Below are positions 36,565-44,615 of a stretch of DNA of 52,717 nucleotides, one piece after another. The notes under the pieces were generated by a model. The model had not been told where the DNA came from. It was given only the letters and a program-made list of their open reading frames with translations, and searched no databases. Made by a program: the position numbers and the translations under genes. The stretch covers positions 1-52,717 of the forward strand of contig NZ_SSDF01000083.1 of the NCBI RefSeq assembly GCF_004794515.1, given 5' to 3'. Position 1 is the stretch's first letter; the number at the start of each line of letters is the position of its first letter. The stretch comes from Microbacterium sp. A20 (lineage in GTDB: Bacteria > Actinomycetota > Actinomycetes > Actinomycetales > Microbacteriaceae).

Positions 36565-37110
36565 GTGGAGATGAGGCGGAAGGGCAGAGCGGGCGCGATG
36601 TTCCTCTGCGCAATCGTGGCGACGACAACATTCACAGGATGCGCTGTCGAATACCATGGCTATCCCAGCGGAATAGATGGTGTGCTCTGGCGACAAGTCG
36701 CATCCTTCGAAGATCCTCTATCCCAGCGTCTCTACAGTCCCCCAGTTGATGGTCCGACGGCTTACCTCGACACCCTTCCTGGCGCACGGTGGGATGGCGA
36801 CGCCCTCTCAGCGGCTGAGTTCGAGATCGAGCAGGGTGGCATCGTCCTCTACAACATCTCTTCGACGGATGCCTTCGCTCACGTCTCGGTGTTCGTCGCC
36901 TCAGGACCACGACCGGCCATCCCGACCGATGATGGCTATGCCTACAACGGGCCAAGCGAGGTTTACACCTGCTACGACGTGAGGGCCGATTTTCGCTCGC
37001 AGCCAATGCCGTCAGCAGAACGAGACATCCTCACGAAGTGTCCAACACCCCTCGTGGAACTCTTAGCCGAGGATGCCGCATTTGCTAGTGGTGAGGTGTT
37101 CGACGGGTAG
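36565..37110 (+). CDS. unknown lipoprotein (single-gene module)
   Basis: A 181-residue secreted lipoprotein. The N-terminus has positive charge (RRKGR), a hydrophobic stretch AMFLCAIVATTTF and lipobox TGCAV, with the lipidated Cys near residue 26. The mature part is rich in aromatic and acidic residues, with VYTCYDVRADFRSQPM and two more Cys that could form a disulfide. No family recognised. Start is GTG 36565 or ATG 36571. It is the only gene between sites C and D. Confidence 0.7.
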   Translation: MEMRRKGRAGAMFLCAIVATTTFTGCAVEYHGYPSGIDGVLWRQVASFEDPLSQRLYSPPVDGPTAYLDTLPGARWDGDALSAAEFEIEQGGIVLYNISSTDAFAHVSVFVASGPRPAIPTDDGYAYNGPSEVYTCYDVRADFRSQPMPSAERDILTKCPTPLVELLAEDAAFASGEVFDG

Positions 37111-37148
37111 GCATCGACTTTTTCCGTCCGCCGGCGATCAACGGGAGC

Positions 37149-37246
37149 TGCCGAAAGCGCCTGCCGAAACGCGCTTCCGGCGAACGTTAGTGGCACCCTC
37201 GAAAGCGCACGACACCTGACCTCACCGTAAACGATCGTTTTCGGTG
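37149..37246 (+). repeat. res-like site D
   Basis: Site II: TGCCGAAACG at 37162-37171 and CGTTAGTGGCA at 37185-37195, span 34 bp. Site I: 37223-37246, arms CACCGTAAACG and CGTTTTCGGTG around AT. Centre-to-centre 56 bp. TGCCGAAAG at 37149-37157 is a third arm. It separates the lipoprotein module from the sulfide operon. Confidence 0.85.
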
Positions 37247-37267
37247 GGCTAAGGCGAGCAGGTTTGA

Positions 37268-37306
37268 ACAGTCGGGGCGGGCATCTGGCGACCCCGCCCC
37301 GACTGT
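37268..37306 (-). terminator. terminator of the sulfide operon
   Basis: Perfect 13-bp inverted repeat, 37268-37280 (acagtcggggcgg) with 37294-37306, located about 80 bases after the rhodanese stop on the minus strand. The following T-run is weak (TTCAAACC). Confidence 0.7.
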
Positions 37307-37386
37307 GCATCGCGAGGCAGTGCTCGAGCGATGCGGTGGCGTGCTGTGCACGCAGGTACGTGCTCGTGGGGGCGAGCACGTACGTC

Positions 37387-37752
37387 TCAGGGCTGCACGA
37401 CGGGGAGGCCTGTCGTGGCGGCGGCGTCTTCCAGGGAGCCGAGGTTGAGGAGGTCGGTGAAGCCGGCCTGCTTCATCAGGTCGATGGCGACTCCTGCCCG
37501 GTTACCTGAACGGCAGTAGACGAGGTAGGTGGCTTCGGGGTCAAGGTCCGGCAGCGCAGCTTGGAGGTCGCCGCCCGTGACGTCGAGCAGGAGGGCGCCG
37601 TCGAGGTGGCCGGTGGCGCGCTCGGCGGGGGTGCGCACGTCGATGATGACCGCGTCGGGGCCGAGGTCAGCCTGTGGTGTGGGTGTGCTGGCGCAGGAGG
37701 TGAGCGTGAGTGCGGTGATGACGGCGAGGGTGGTGAGGGTTAGGCGGCCCAT
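37387..37752 (-). CDS. rhodanese-like lipoprotein
   Basis: Surface-anchored single rhodanese domain, 121 residues. Signal peptide with lipobox LTSC (Cys near residue 20), then AVIIDVRTPAERATGHLDGA and the active-site loop YCRSGNRA, whose Cys would carry a persulfide. It should move sulfane sulfur outside the membrane. It is the last gene of a seven-gene minus-strand operon for sulfide or polysulfide handling. Confidence 0.9.
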   Translation of the reverse strand: MGRLTLTTLAVITALTLTSCASTPTPQADLGPDAVIIDVRTPAERATGHLDGALLLDVTGGDLQAALPDLDPEATYLVYCRSGNRAGVAIDLMKQAGFTDLLNLGSLEDAAATTGLPVVQP

Positions 37753-37784
37753 GTGCGTCCTTTCGTTGTGAGGGAGCGAGAGTG

Positions 37785-38303
37785 TCAGCGGTCGCAGGCG
37801 CCGTTGGCGCAGTGGCGGGTGGGCTGCCTACTGAAGCGTTGGTGCAGGGCACATCCCGCGCACCACCCGAGGGTGGCTTCTAGGAGCAGGACTGTGAAGC
37901 AGACTCCGCAGAGCCCGAGAGTCACGGGTAGCGGGACCATTCCAGCGCTCATCGTCACGCACGAGATAGCAGCGAGACCGAGGGCGAGCCACCAGGCGAA
38001 GACCTTCTGCGGCGCGCCCACCCAGTGCCGACGGCGGCGGCGTGTCAGAGCACGGCCGAGGGCGAGAGTGAGGGACAGCCGGTCGCTGATGAGTACGCGC
38101 GTCGTCATGTCGAGGAGGAAGAACATGCCGAACATCTGCAGCGGCCTGATGCTGTCGGAGGCGAGCGTGATGGTAAGGGCGGTGATGCCTATGGCGAGGA
38201 GGATGCCGGCGGCGATGCGGACGGCGTGCTCGTCGAGGACGGGCACCTCGTATCCGTCGACGTGTTCCCCGGTGCGGGGCGCGGTGTCGGTCGCGTGAGG
38301 CAT
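37785..38303 (-). CDS. DUF4395 membrane protein
   Basis: A 172-residue membrane protein of the DUF4395 family with about four membrane segments. Features are YEVPVLDEHAVRIAAGILLA at the start, DMTTRVLISDRLSLTLALGR in the first loop and Cys residues in the last part (LEATLGWCAGCALHQRF). DUF4395 genes often stand with rhodanese and thioredoxin genes in actinobacteria; a role in thiol or sulfur transfer across the membrane is likely but unproven. Start ATG 38303 has gaaagaag upstream. Confidence 0.85.
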   Translation of the reverse strand: MPHATDTAPRTGEHVDGYEVPVLDEHAVRIAAGILLAIGITALTITLASDSIRPLQMFGMFFLLDMTTRVLISDRLSLTLALGRALTRRRRRHWVGAPQKVFAWWLALGLAAISCVTMSAGMVPLPVTLGLCGVCFTVLLLEATLGWCAGCALHQRFSRQPTRHCANGACDR

Positions 38304-38323
38304 GGGCTTCTTTCTGGTGGTGG

Positions 38324-39094
38324 TCAGGCGGAGAGCGTCTGAATGATGAGGGTGGCGAGCATGGTCAGCCCCACGGCCAGCACCAGAACCCCGAACCCGG
38401 TGCGGATGCCGGCAGCCGGGAGGCGATGCGACAGTGCCAGACCGATGAAGGATCCGGCGACGGCGAGCGCGGTGAAGGTGAGGACGATGGGCCAGTGGAT
38501 GGCCACGGTCGTGATCTGGGTGAGGAAGCCGGCGGACGAGTTCACGGCGATGACTAGTAGCGATGTCCCCACTGCAGCGGCGATGGGCTGGCCGAGGAAG
38601 GTGAGGGCGGGGACGATGAGGAACCCGCCGCCTGCTCCCAGTGCCCCTGTGAGGACTCCCACGCCGAGTCCCGTACCTGTCGTTCGGATTCCACGGACGA
38701 CCGGCCGCGTCGGAGGGCGCGCCGCGCGTTCTCGTCGCGGCCGCATCATGGCGATCGCTGTGACGATCATGATCGCCGCGAACAGAACGGTGAGCACGGT
38801 TTCTGGTAGCAGCTGACCAACCATCCCGCCACCGATTCCCCCGATCAAGCCGGTCGCCGCGAAGACGCCGGCGACTTTCCAGCGCACCTCGCGTCGGCGC
38901 ACACGGAAGGCGGCGGAGACGGCGCTGGTGATAGCGACGACGAAGAGAGAGGAGACGATCGTCTCCCTCGTTCCGATGCCCAGGACGAGGGAGAAGATGG
39001 GGAAAGTGAGGATGGAGCCCCCGCCGCCGAGGAGCCCGAGTGCGACACCGACAAGGGCCGCGAGAGTCATCGCGAGGATGATGGAGGTGTCCAC
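38324..39094 (-). CDS. TauE/SafE family anion exporter
   Basis: A 256-residue membrane protein of the TauE/SafE (sulfite exporter) family with about eight segments. The family's two repeated motifs are clear: VALGLLGGGGSILTFPIFSL in the first half and GVLTGALGAGGGFLIVPALT in the second. In this operon it most likely exports sulfite or thiosulfate formed by persulfide oxidation. Starts with GTG, 17 bases after the dioxygenase gene. Confidence 0.92.
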   Translation of the reverse strand: MDTSIILAMTLAALVGVALGLLGGGGSILTFPIFSLVLGIGTRETIVSSLFVVAITSAVSAAFRVRRREVRWKVAGVFAATGLIGGIGGGMVGQLLPETVLTVLFAAIMIVTAIAMMRPRRERAARPPTRPVVRGIRTTGTGLGVGVLTGALGAGGGFLIVPALTFLGQPIAAAVGTSLLVIAVNSSAGFLTQITTVAIHWPIVLTFTALAVAGSFIGLALSHRLPAAGIRTGFGVLVLAVGLTMLATLIIQTLSA

Positions 39095-39111
39095 TCGAGC
39101 TCCTCGGCCGC

Positions 39112-40521
39112 TCAGGCGGCCGTCGGCCGAGACGGCGTCGCGGCGAGCCAGGCGTTGTAGCTGCCTTCGATCTCGATGACGTCGAGGCCGGCCCGGCGCA
39201 GGGCGCTGGCGGCGACGCTGTTGCGGACGCCGCTCTGGCAGTAGGTGAGGATCTTGCCGGCGGGCAGTTCGTCGGTGTGCCAGAGGGCCCGACCACCGGA
39301 GAGCTGCGCGGCGCCGGGGATGTGCCCGGCGTTGTACTCGGTACGGTTTCGCACGTCGAGGAGGAGCGCCGCGTCGACCTGGTCCAGGTCGGTGGGGGCG
39401 ATCGTCTTGGGCTGCACCGTGGGGAGGCCATCGAGTGTGGTGATGAACCCGTCGACCTGATCGATGCCGACCCGCAGCAGATGATCCCGGAACCGGGCCG
39501 CGGCGTCCCCCGAGTCGATGATGAGGACGAGCGGCCGCGTCTCGGTGTCGGGGTCGTAGACCCAGGCGCCGTAGCTGGCTGCTTTCGCGACTCCGGGCAC
39601 GTTCAGCGCGCCCTGAACAGTGCCCTCGTGCACGAGGGAGTGGTGGCGGGTGTCGACCATGATGACCCGGTCGGCGTCGATGTCGGCGTCAAGATCGAAG
39701 ACGCTGCGCTCGAGGAGCGGAGGAAGTTCGCCCAGCACGGCCGGTCCGACGCGGTTCTGCCGCTTCATTCGTGCGAAGTAGGCGTGTGCGTCGGGCTGAT
39801 CGTTCAACAGCGTGTCGATGAATCCCTGCTCATCGCCGGCCTCGAGGTAGGGAGCCCACCAGGCGAAACGCCGCTCGTATCCGACTGTCGAGCTTGGGAC
39901 GGCGCCGAGCGCCTTGCCGCAGGCGGACCCCGACCCGTGCGCGGGGAGCACCTGCACGTAGTCGGGCAGGGTGAGGAAGTGGTCGCGGAGGCTCGCGAAT
40001 AGATCCCGTGCGCCGTCGAAGCGGGTGTCGATGCCGCCTGCGGCCTCGTCCAGCAGGTCCGGGCGTCCGACGTCCCCGACGAACACGAAGTCACCGGTGA
40101 GGACATAGCCCGGCTCGGAGGTCGTGGCGCCGTCGATGACGAGGAAGGACAGGTGCTCGGGGGTGTGCCCGGGAGTGTGGACCGCCTCGACCGTGATGTT
40201 GCCGACCGTGATGCGGTGACCGTGCATTATCCGGGTGGCGTCTTGGAACCCGACACCGTACTGCCAGTCCGGGCCGCCCTCGCCGGAGACATACATCGTC
40301 GCCCCGGTACGGGCTGCGAGCTCGCGGGTGCCGGAGAGGTAGTCGGCGTGGATGTGGGTCTCGGTGACCGCGGTGATGGTCATGCTGTTCTTCGCGGCGA
40401 GGTCGAGGTAGACCTGGATGTCGCGGCGCGGGTCGACGACGATCGCTTCACCGGTGCGCTGGCAGCCGATGATGTAGCTGGCGTGGGCGAGGTCGTCGTC
40501 GTAGAGGCGTTCGAGGAGCAT
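39112..40521 (-). CDS. persulfide dioxygenase-rhodanese fusion (MBL fold)
   Basis: A 469-residue enzyme of the ETHE1-like metallo-hydrolase family joined to two rhodanese domains. The metal site begins with TETHIHADYLSGTRELA (HxHxD) and continues with HTPGHTPEHLSF and LTGDFVFVGDVGR. The first rhodanese domain (about 260-360) lacks an active-site Cys, having LIIDSGDAAARF in that loop; the second (about 370-469) has YCQSGVRNS with Cys. It would oxidise persulfides to sulfite and relay sulfur. I start at ATG 40521 (MLLERLYDDDLAHASYI), as in the family; the frame upstream is meaningless. Confidence 0.92.
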   Translation of the reverse strand: MLLERLYDDDLAHASYIIGCQRTGEAIVVDPRRDIQVYLDLAAKNSMTITAVTETHIHADYLSGTRELAARTGATMYVSGEGGPDWQYGVGFQDATRIMHGHRITVGNITVEAVHTPGHTPEHLSFLVIDGATTSEPGYVLTGDFVFVGDVGRPDLLDEAAGGIDTRFDGARDLFASLRDHFLTLPDYVQVLPAHGSGSACGKALGAVPSSTVGYERRFAWWAPYLEAGDEQGFIDTLLNDQPDAHAYFARMKRQNRVGPAVLGELPPLLERSVFDLDADIDADRVIMVDTRHHSLVHEGTVQGALNVPGVAKAASYGAWVYDPDTETRPLVLIIDSGDAAARFRDHLLRVGIDQVDGFITTLDGLPTVQPKTIAPTDLDQVDAALLLDVRNRTEYNAGHIPGAAQLSGGRALWHTDELPAGKILTYCQSGVRNSVAASALRRAGLDVIEIEGSYNAWLAATPSRPTAA

Positions 40522-40547
40522 AAGGGTCTCCGTCGCTTTCTTCTGGG

Positions 40548-40667
40548 TCAGTGCGTGCAAGTGCAGCGCTGGGATACGGGGACGCCCGCGAGGGCTTGTT
40601 CGATGTGCTGGCCGCAGCCGTCCCAGGTGGGCTTGCCGCAGGAGGAGCAGGTGATTCGTGCGCACAT
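40548..40667 (-). CDS. 39-residue Cys-rich peptide
   Basis: A tiny protein: MCARITCSSCGKPTWDGCGQ then HIEQALAGVPVSQRCTCTH. Cys residues (C2, C7, C10, C18, C35, C37) and His make a plausible zinc or sulfur site. A ribosome site (aaaggacc) precedes the ATG. It is clearly a paralogue of the 61-residue peptide at the head of the same operon (shared CGKxTWxGCGQH). Such peptides are frequent beside actinobacterial thioredoxins; function unknown. Confidence 0.8.
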   Translation of the reverse strand: MCARITCSSCGKPTWDGCGQHIEQALAGVPVSQRCTCTH

Positions 40668-40681
40668 GGTGCCAGGTCCTT

Positions 40682-41047
40682 TCAGGGGGTAGCGGTGTTG
40701 GCGAGCTGGCGGCGGACGTCGTCCATGTCCAGTTCGCGGGCCTTCTCGATGAGCAGCTCGAGCTGCGGTTCGGCAAGAGCTCCCGGCTGCCGGTAGACCA
40801 GGACGCCGTCGCGGACGACCATCAGGGTCGGAATCGAGGTGATGCGGTGGGCGGAGGCCAGAGCGGTCTCGGCCTCGGTGTCGACCTTCCCGAAGAGGAT
40901 GTCGGGGTGCCTGTCGGATGCTGCATCGAATACCGGGGCGAAGGCCCGGCAGGGTCCACACCACTCAGCCCAGAAGTCGATCAGCGCGATGCCCTCGGCG
41001 TGGGTGAGCTGTTCGAAGTTCCCGGTGGTCAGTTCAACAGTTGCCAT
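40682..41047 (-). CDS. thioredoxin
   Basis: A 121-residue thioredoxin with active site WCGPC in LIDFWAEWCGPCRAFAPVFD, the cis-Pro region TSIPTLMVVRDG, and normal length plus a slightly extended C-terminal helix. It would reduce persulfides or regenerate rhodanese intermediates here rather than serve as the main cellular thioredoxin; that is inferred from the operon. Confidence 0.93.
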   Translation of the reverse strand: MATVELTTGNFEQLTHAEGIALIDFWAEWCGPCRAFAPVFDAASDRHPDILFGKVDTEAETALASAHRITSIPTLMVVRDGVLVYRQPGALAEPQLELLIEKARELDMDDVRRQLANTATP

Positions 41048-41053
41048 CGCCGA

Positions 41054-41239
41054 TCACCGTCCGAACAGGCGGGCGAAGAAGCCACCCCGCTGAGACTGGG
41101 CGGCCTGGACTTCGGCACGGGTATGGCTGCCATTGCACCAGTCGGATGCGGGCACGGATTTCCGCACGGATGCGACGTGCTGACCGCACCCGGTCCAGGT
41201 CGTCTTTCCACAGGTGTGGCACTTCGTTGCTCTGCACAT
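41054..41239 (-). CDS. 61-residue Cys-rich peptide, first gene of the sulfide operon
   Basis: A small protein: MCRATKCHTCGKTTWTGCGQ then HVASVRKSVPASDWCNGSHT and a basic tail ending FFARLFGR. The Cys pattern matches the 39-residue peptide downstream. It is the first gene after the operator pair, six bases before trx. The amphipathic tail might bind the membrane. Confidence 0.8.
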   Translation of the reverse strand: MCRATKCHTCGKTTWTGCGQHVASVRKSVPASDWCNGSHTRAEVQAAQSQRGGFFARLFGR

Positions 41240-41260
41240 ACGCTGATCTCCTTGCTCGGC

Positions 41261-41310
41261 GATACCCCGGGGAGTATCAGTTCATGTGAATACGATACCC
41301 CAGGGGGTAT
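41261..41310. promoter_or_regulatory. tandem CsoR/CstR-type operators
   Basis: Two dyads of the form GATACCCC-n-GGGTATC: 41261-41278 (gataccccggggagtatc) and 41294-41310 (gataccccagggggtat), their centres 33 bp apart, in the divergent promoter of the sulfide operon (minus) and the CstR-like gene (plus). The sequence type matches known operators of the CsoR family, so each dyad probably represses one direction. Confidence 0.85.
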
Positions 41311-41341
41311 AGTGGTTGTCAACTCGACGGAAGGACCACCC

Positions 41342-41635
41342 ATGACCGACACCCTCGTCACCGGCGACCCGCTCGTCCACGACCCCGAAGCCAAGCGCAA
41401 AGTCGTCAACCGCCTCAAGCGAGCTCAGGGCCAGCTGGCGGCGGTCATTACGGCCGTCGAGGACGACGCGCACTGCCGCGACGTCGTGCAGCAGCTCTCC
41501 GCCGTCTCGAAGGCCCTCGACCGGGCCGGATTCCTCGTGATCTCGACCGCGCTGCGGGAATGCCTCACCGATCCGGACGCCGACGACGTCACCTCCCCCG
41601 CCGAGTTGGAGAAGCTCTTCCTCTCCCTGGCCTGA
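41342..41635 (+). CDS. CsoR-family repressor, CstR-like persulfide sensor
   Basis: A 97-residue all-helical repressor of the CsoR/RcnR/CstR family. Relative to CsoR the two cysteines are kept (Cys45 in DDAHCRDVV and Cys74 in LRECL, 29 residues apart), but the copper-ligand His, 25 residues after the first Cys, is Ala70. Loss of this His with both Cys kept is the pattern of CstR, which forms di- or trisulfide links in response to persulfide. The tandem operators upstream and the divergent sulfide operon agree. ATG 41342 follows ggaagga. Confidence 0.88.
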   Translation: MTDTLVTGDPLVHDPEAKRKVVNRLKRAQGQLAAVITAVEDDAHCRDVVQQLSAVSKALDRAGFLVISTALRECLTDPDADDVTSPAELEKLFLSLA

Positions 41636-41803
41636 ACCGGTCAGGCCCGCTCCTCGGGGCCCTCGCCTGGTGACCTGGGAGGAGTTCGACGATTCCCGTG
41701 TCGAACACCGTTAGTCTTCCCAGGGCGCTGTTCGCATGGGACCGGCGCTGAACAATGATGTGTTGAAGCATTCACAGTGATGCCAGATGAGGAGCGGTGC
41801 TTC

Positions 41804-42691
41804 GTGCTTTTGACGAGTCTTCCCAGCCCCCCACCGTCGTGGGCACAGTTCACCCTCGGGCCGCTCACAATCCACACCTACGCGCTGTGCATCATCGCCG
41901 GGATCATCGCCGCCGTGATCATCACCCAACGACGCCTGTCGGCACGAGGCGCGGAGGACGGCGTGGTTGTCGACATCGTCATCTGGGCTGTCCCGATCGG
42001 CATCATCGGAGCCCGGTTCTATCACGTGTTCACCCACGTCGGGGACTACTTCTATCCGGGCGCGAACCTCGGGAACATCTTCGCCATCTGGGACGGCGGC
42101 AACGCCCTCTACGGGTCCCTCCTGGGCGGCGCTGTCGGTGCGTACATCGGCTGCCGACGAACCGGTATCCGGCTGTGGTCCTTCGCCGACGCTCTCGCGC
42201 CCGCGATGCTCATCGCGCAGTCCATGGGTCGGATCGGCAACTACTTCAACCACGAACTCTTCGGGCTGCCCACCACGCTGCCGTGGGGGCTCGAGATCCT
42301 GCCGACGGACACCATGTTCCCGGACGGCCTCCCGGCCGGAACGCTGTTCCACCCGCTGTTCCTGTACGAGATCATCTGGAACCTGATCGGCGTGGCGATC
42401 ATCCTCCTCCTCGAGCGCAGATACCGGTTCCGGTGGGGACGAACCTTCGCCCTCTATATGATCTGGTACGGCCTCGGACGCAGCTGGCTCGAGGCCATCA
42501 GGATCGACCCCACCAGCGACGCCCTGTTCGGCATCCCCGCGAACGTCTGGGCATCCGTCGTCGTCGTCGCCCTCGGCATCGCGCTATTCGTCGTCCAGGG
42601 GCGACGACACCCCGAACCCGAACCCTCCGTGTACCAAGAAGGACGCGCGCCAGCGGTGGAACATCAGCCCAGCAGCGCAGACGAGAGCTGA
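41804..42691 (+). CDS. lgt: prolipoprotein diacylglyceryl transferase (extra copy)
   Basis: Membrane enzyme of 295 residues attaching diacylglycerol to lipobox Cys. The signature MGRIGNYFNHELFGLPT is complete, and YALCIIAGIIAAV, GARFYHVFTHVGDYF and the C-terminal YGLGRSWLEAIRIDP fit the family; seven membrane segments. I chose GTG 41804, preceded at nine bases by gaggag, over the ATG at 41780, which lacks a ribosome site. As cargo it is probably a second copy besides the chromosomal one, perhaps kept because the module encodes a lipoprotein rhodanese. Confidence 0.93.
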   Translation: MLLTSLPSPPPSWAQFTLGPLTIHTYALCIIAGIIAAVIITQRRLSARGAEDGVVVDIVIWAVPIGIIGARFYHVFTHVGDYFYPGANLGNIFAIWDGGNALYGSLLGGAVGAYIGCRRTGIRLWSFADALAPAMLIAQSMGRIGNYFNHELFGLPTTLPWGLEILPTDTMFPDGLPAGTLFHPLFLYEIIWNLIGVAIILLLERRYRFRWGRTFALYMIWYGLGRSWLEAIRIDPTSDALFGIPANVWASVVVVALGIALFVVQGRRHPEPEPSVYQEGRAPAVEHQPSSADES

Positions 42692-42764
42692 ACGCCACCC
42701 ACACCTCCAGCTGTCAGCTAGTTCTGTCTAAGCGATCACGGACACAACGCCTCTTGACGTGGTG

Positions 42765-42861
42765 CGCCGAAAATCCCTGCCGAGAGGGGTTTCCGAAGAT
42801 CGTTTGTGGCGCCTCATAAGGAGCCACCGGGCCAGTGACGCCAAAACGATCGTTTCTGGTG
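42765..42861 (+). repeat. res-like site E
   Basis: Site II: TGCCGAGAG at 42778-42786 and CGTTTGTGGCG at 42801-42811, span 34 bp. Site I: central AT at 42849-42850, right arm CGTTTCTGGTG, left arm CGCCAAAACG, which lacks one base compared with the other copies; the centre-to-centre distance is correspondingly 55 bp. CGCCGAAAA at 42765-42773 is a third arm. It separates the sulfide/lgt module from the redox module. Confidence 0.82.
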
Positions 42862-42960
42862 TGACGGACGACGGCATGCGGAAGATCATCCGGGTTACCC
42901 GACCCGGTTTGCGCCGGGCGTACGCTGATGGTCTCGATCGCGGAAGACGGGACGACGACC

Positions 42961-43641
42961 ATGGGCGACTCGGCACAGGGGCCACGCGGTTCGCTGCTCT
43001 ATGTTGAAGATGATGCGGAGATCGCTGCGCTGACCGTCGAAGTGCTGGAAGAGGTGTACGACGTCGAGCATGCCGCGGACGGCGAGACCGCGCTCCGGCT
43101 CGCGCTGAGCAGGCGATACGACGCCATGGTGGTCGATCGACGCCTCCCCGGCATGGACGGCGTCGATTTCATCTGTGCCGTGCGTACCGCGCACATCACG
43201 ACGCCGGTCCTGATGCTGACCGCGCTCGGCACCGTGGACGATCGTGTCACCGGTCTCGACGGCGGAGCGAACGACTACCTGGTGAAGCCGTTCGATTACG
43301 ACGAGCTGCTGGCGCGCCTTCGGGCGCTGCGACGCGCGTTCAGGGCTGATGGGGTACGTCGACGCCTCGGCGAGTGGGTGTTCACGCCGGACGCCCAGGC
43401 CGCGTACGATCCATCTGGAATCCGAGTGGCGCTGACGGCGACGGAGAGCGCGCTCCTGGAGCTGTTGAGCACCAGCCCCGAGCACGTGTTCAGTCGGGAC
43501 GAGATCCTCCGCGCCGTGTTCCATGAAGGAGATACGACGAGTTCGGTGGACACGTACGTGCACTATGTGCGGCGCAAGACGTCCCCCGACATGATCGAGA
43601 CCGTCCGCGCACGCGGCTACCGCGCGGGAACACCGTCATGA
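42961..43641 (+). CDS. response regulator, OmpR/PhoB type
   Basis: Two-component response regulator of 226 residues from ATG 42961 (an ATG at 42928 would add eleven). Receiver domain: acidic pair in LYVEDDAEIA, phosphorylated Asp in MVVDRRLPGMDG, Lys in YLVKPFDYDEL. Winged-helix effector domain: LTATESALLELLSTSPEHVF, and VDTYVHYVRRKTSPD at the end. It overlaps the histidine kinase gene by ATGA. Targets probably include the flavin/ferric-reductase operon that follows on the other strand. Confidence 0.92.
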   Translation: MGDSAQGPRGSLLYVEDDAEIAALTVEVLEEVYDVEHAADGETALRLALSRRYDAMVVDRRLPGMDGVDFICAVRTAHITTPVLMLTALGTVDDRVTGLDGGANDYLVKPFDYDELLARLRALRRAFRADGVRRRLGEWVFTPDAQAAYDPSGIRVALTATESALLELLSTSPEHVFSRDEILRAVFHEGDTTSSVDTYVHYVRRKTSPDMIETVRARGYRAGTPS

Positions 43642-44615
43642 GCGACGCCGATAATCGACGCGTGCGTCGCGCAGCGCTATCCATCGGACTCTGGGTCGGA
43701 GTCTCGTCGGGTGTGATCGTCGCGATCGGCATCGGCGTGCTGATCGCGGTGGTGCTCTCAACGTCGCGCCGCGAAGGCGAGGAGCACGGCGGCGGCTGGT
43801 TCGGCGGTCCCGCCGGAACGCGGGACGACTTCATCGTCGACATCGACGTGATCGTTCCGGCCGTGATCATCATCGGAGTGATCGGCGTGGTGCTGCTCGG
43901 GGTTGTCGCCGCGGTCGCCGCTCGACGATCGGTCCGCCCGCTCGGGGAGGCGCTGCGTCGGCAGCGAAACTTCGTGGCCGACGCGAGCCACGAACTGCGT
44001 ACGCCGCTGACGGCGCTGACGAGCCGTATCCAGGTGTTGCAACGCCGTCATGACCGAGGCGAGGACCTCGGAGCGGGTCTCACCAACCTCCGGCGCGATG
44101 CGGACATGATGGCCGACGTGCTCAACGACCTGCTCATCGCCGCGGAAGGAGAATCGTTCGCCGACGGGAACGCGGACGTCGCGACAGCGGCGGCGACAGC
44201 GGTCGCAGCGATGACGACGAGCGAGAAGCGCTCCGAGGTCTCGCTCGCGATCACCGTGGATCAGGAGGTGAAGGCGCAGCTGCCGGAAGTCACGCTCGTC
44301 CGCATCCTGGTCGCGCTGCTCGACAACGCCGTGCAGCACTCCCCGGCGCGAGGTACCGTCTCGATCCGCATCGCGCGGGACGCCCGCAACGTGACGGTGC
44401 GCGTCATCGACGAGGGCTCCGGGATCGAAGGCATCTCGCCCGAGCAGGTCTTCGAGCGCTTCGCGCGTCCGCGCGAGAGTGGGCGCCCTCGCAGCTTCGG
44501 TCTCGGACTCTCACTCGTGCGAGATGTCGCTCGCCGTGCCGGAGGGTCCATCGAGGTCGAACGGTCGACAGCATCCGGCACGACTTTCCTGCTCACACTG
44601 CCGGCTCATCCCTGA
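43638..44615 (+). CDS. sensor histidine kinase
   Basis: A 325-residue membrane kinase. Two membrane segments (about residues 13-35 and 72-95) enclose a short extracytoplasmic loop of about 35 residues rich in Gly and Asp. The H-box is FVADASHELRTPLTAL, the N-box LDNAVQHSP, then DEGSGIEG and FGLGLSLV. No HAMP domain is evident. The small loop suggests sensing of the membrane or of a partner protein, such as the redox chain. Its stop overlaps that of the convergent ApbE gene by ten bases. Confidence 0.92.
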   Translation: MSDADNRRVRRAALSIGLWVGVSSGVIVAIGIGVLIAVVLSTSRREGEEHGGGWFGGPAGTRDDFIVDIDVIVPAVIIIGVIGVVLLGVVAAVAARRSVRPLGEALRRQRNFVADASHELRTPLTALTSRIQVLQRRHDRGEDLGAGLTNLRRDADMMADVLNDLLIAAEGESFADGNADVATAAATAVAAMTTSEKRSEVSLAITVDQEVKAQLPEVTLVRILVALLDNAVQHSPARGTVSIRIARDARNVTVRVIDEGSGIEGISPEQVFERFARPRESGRPRSFGLGLSLVRDVARRAGGSIEVERSTASGTTFLLTLPAHP

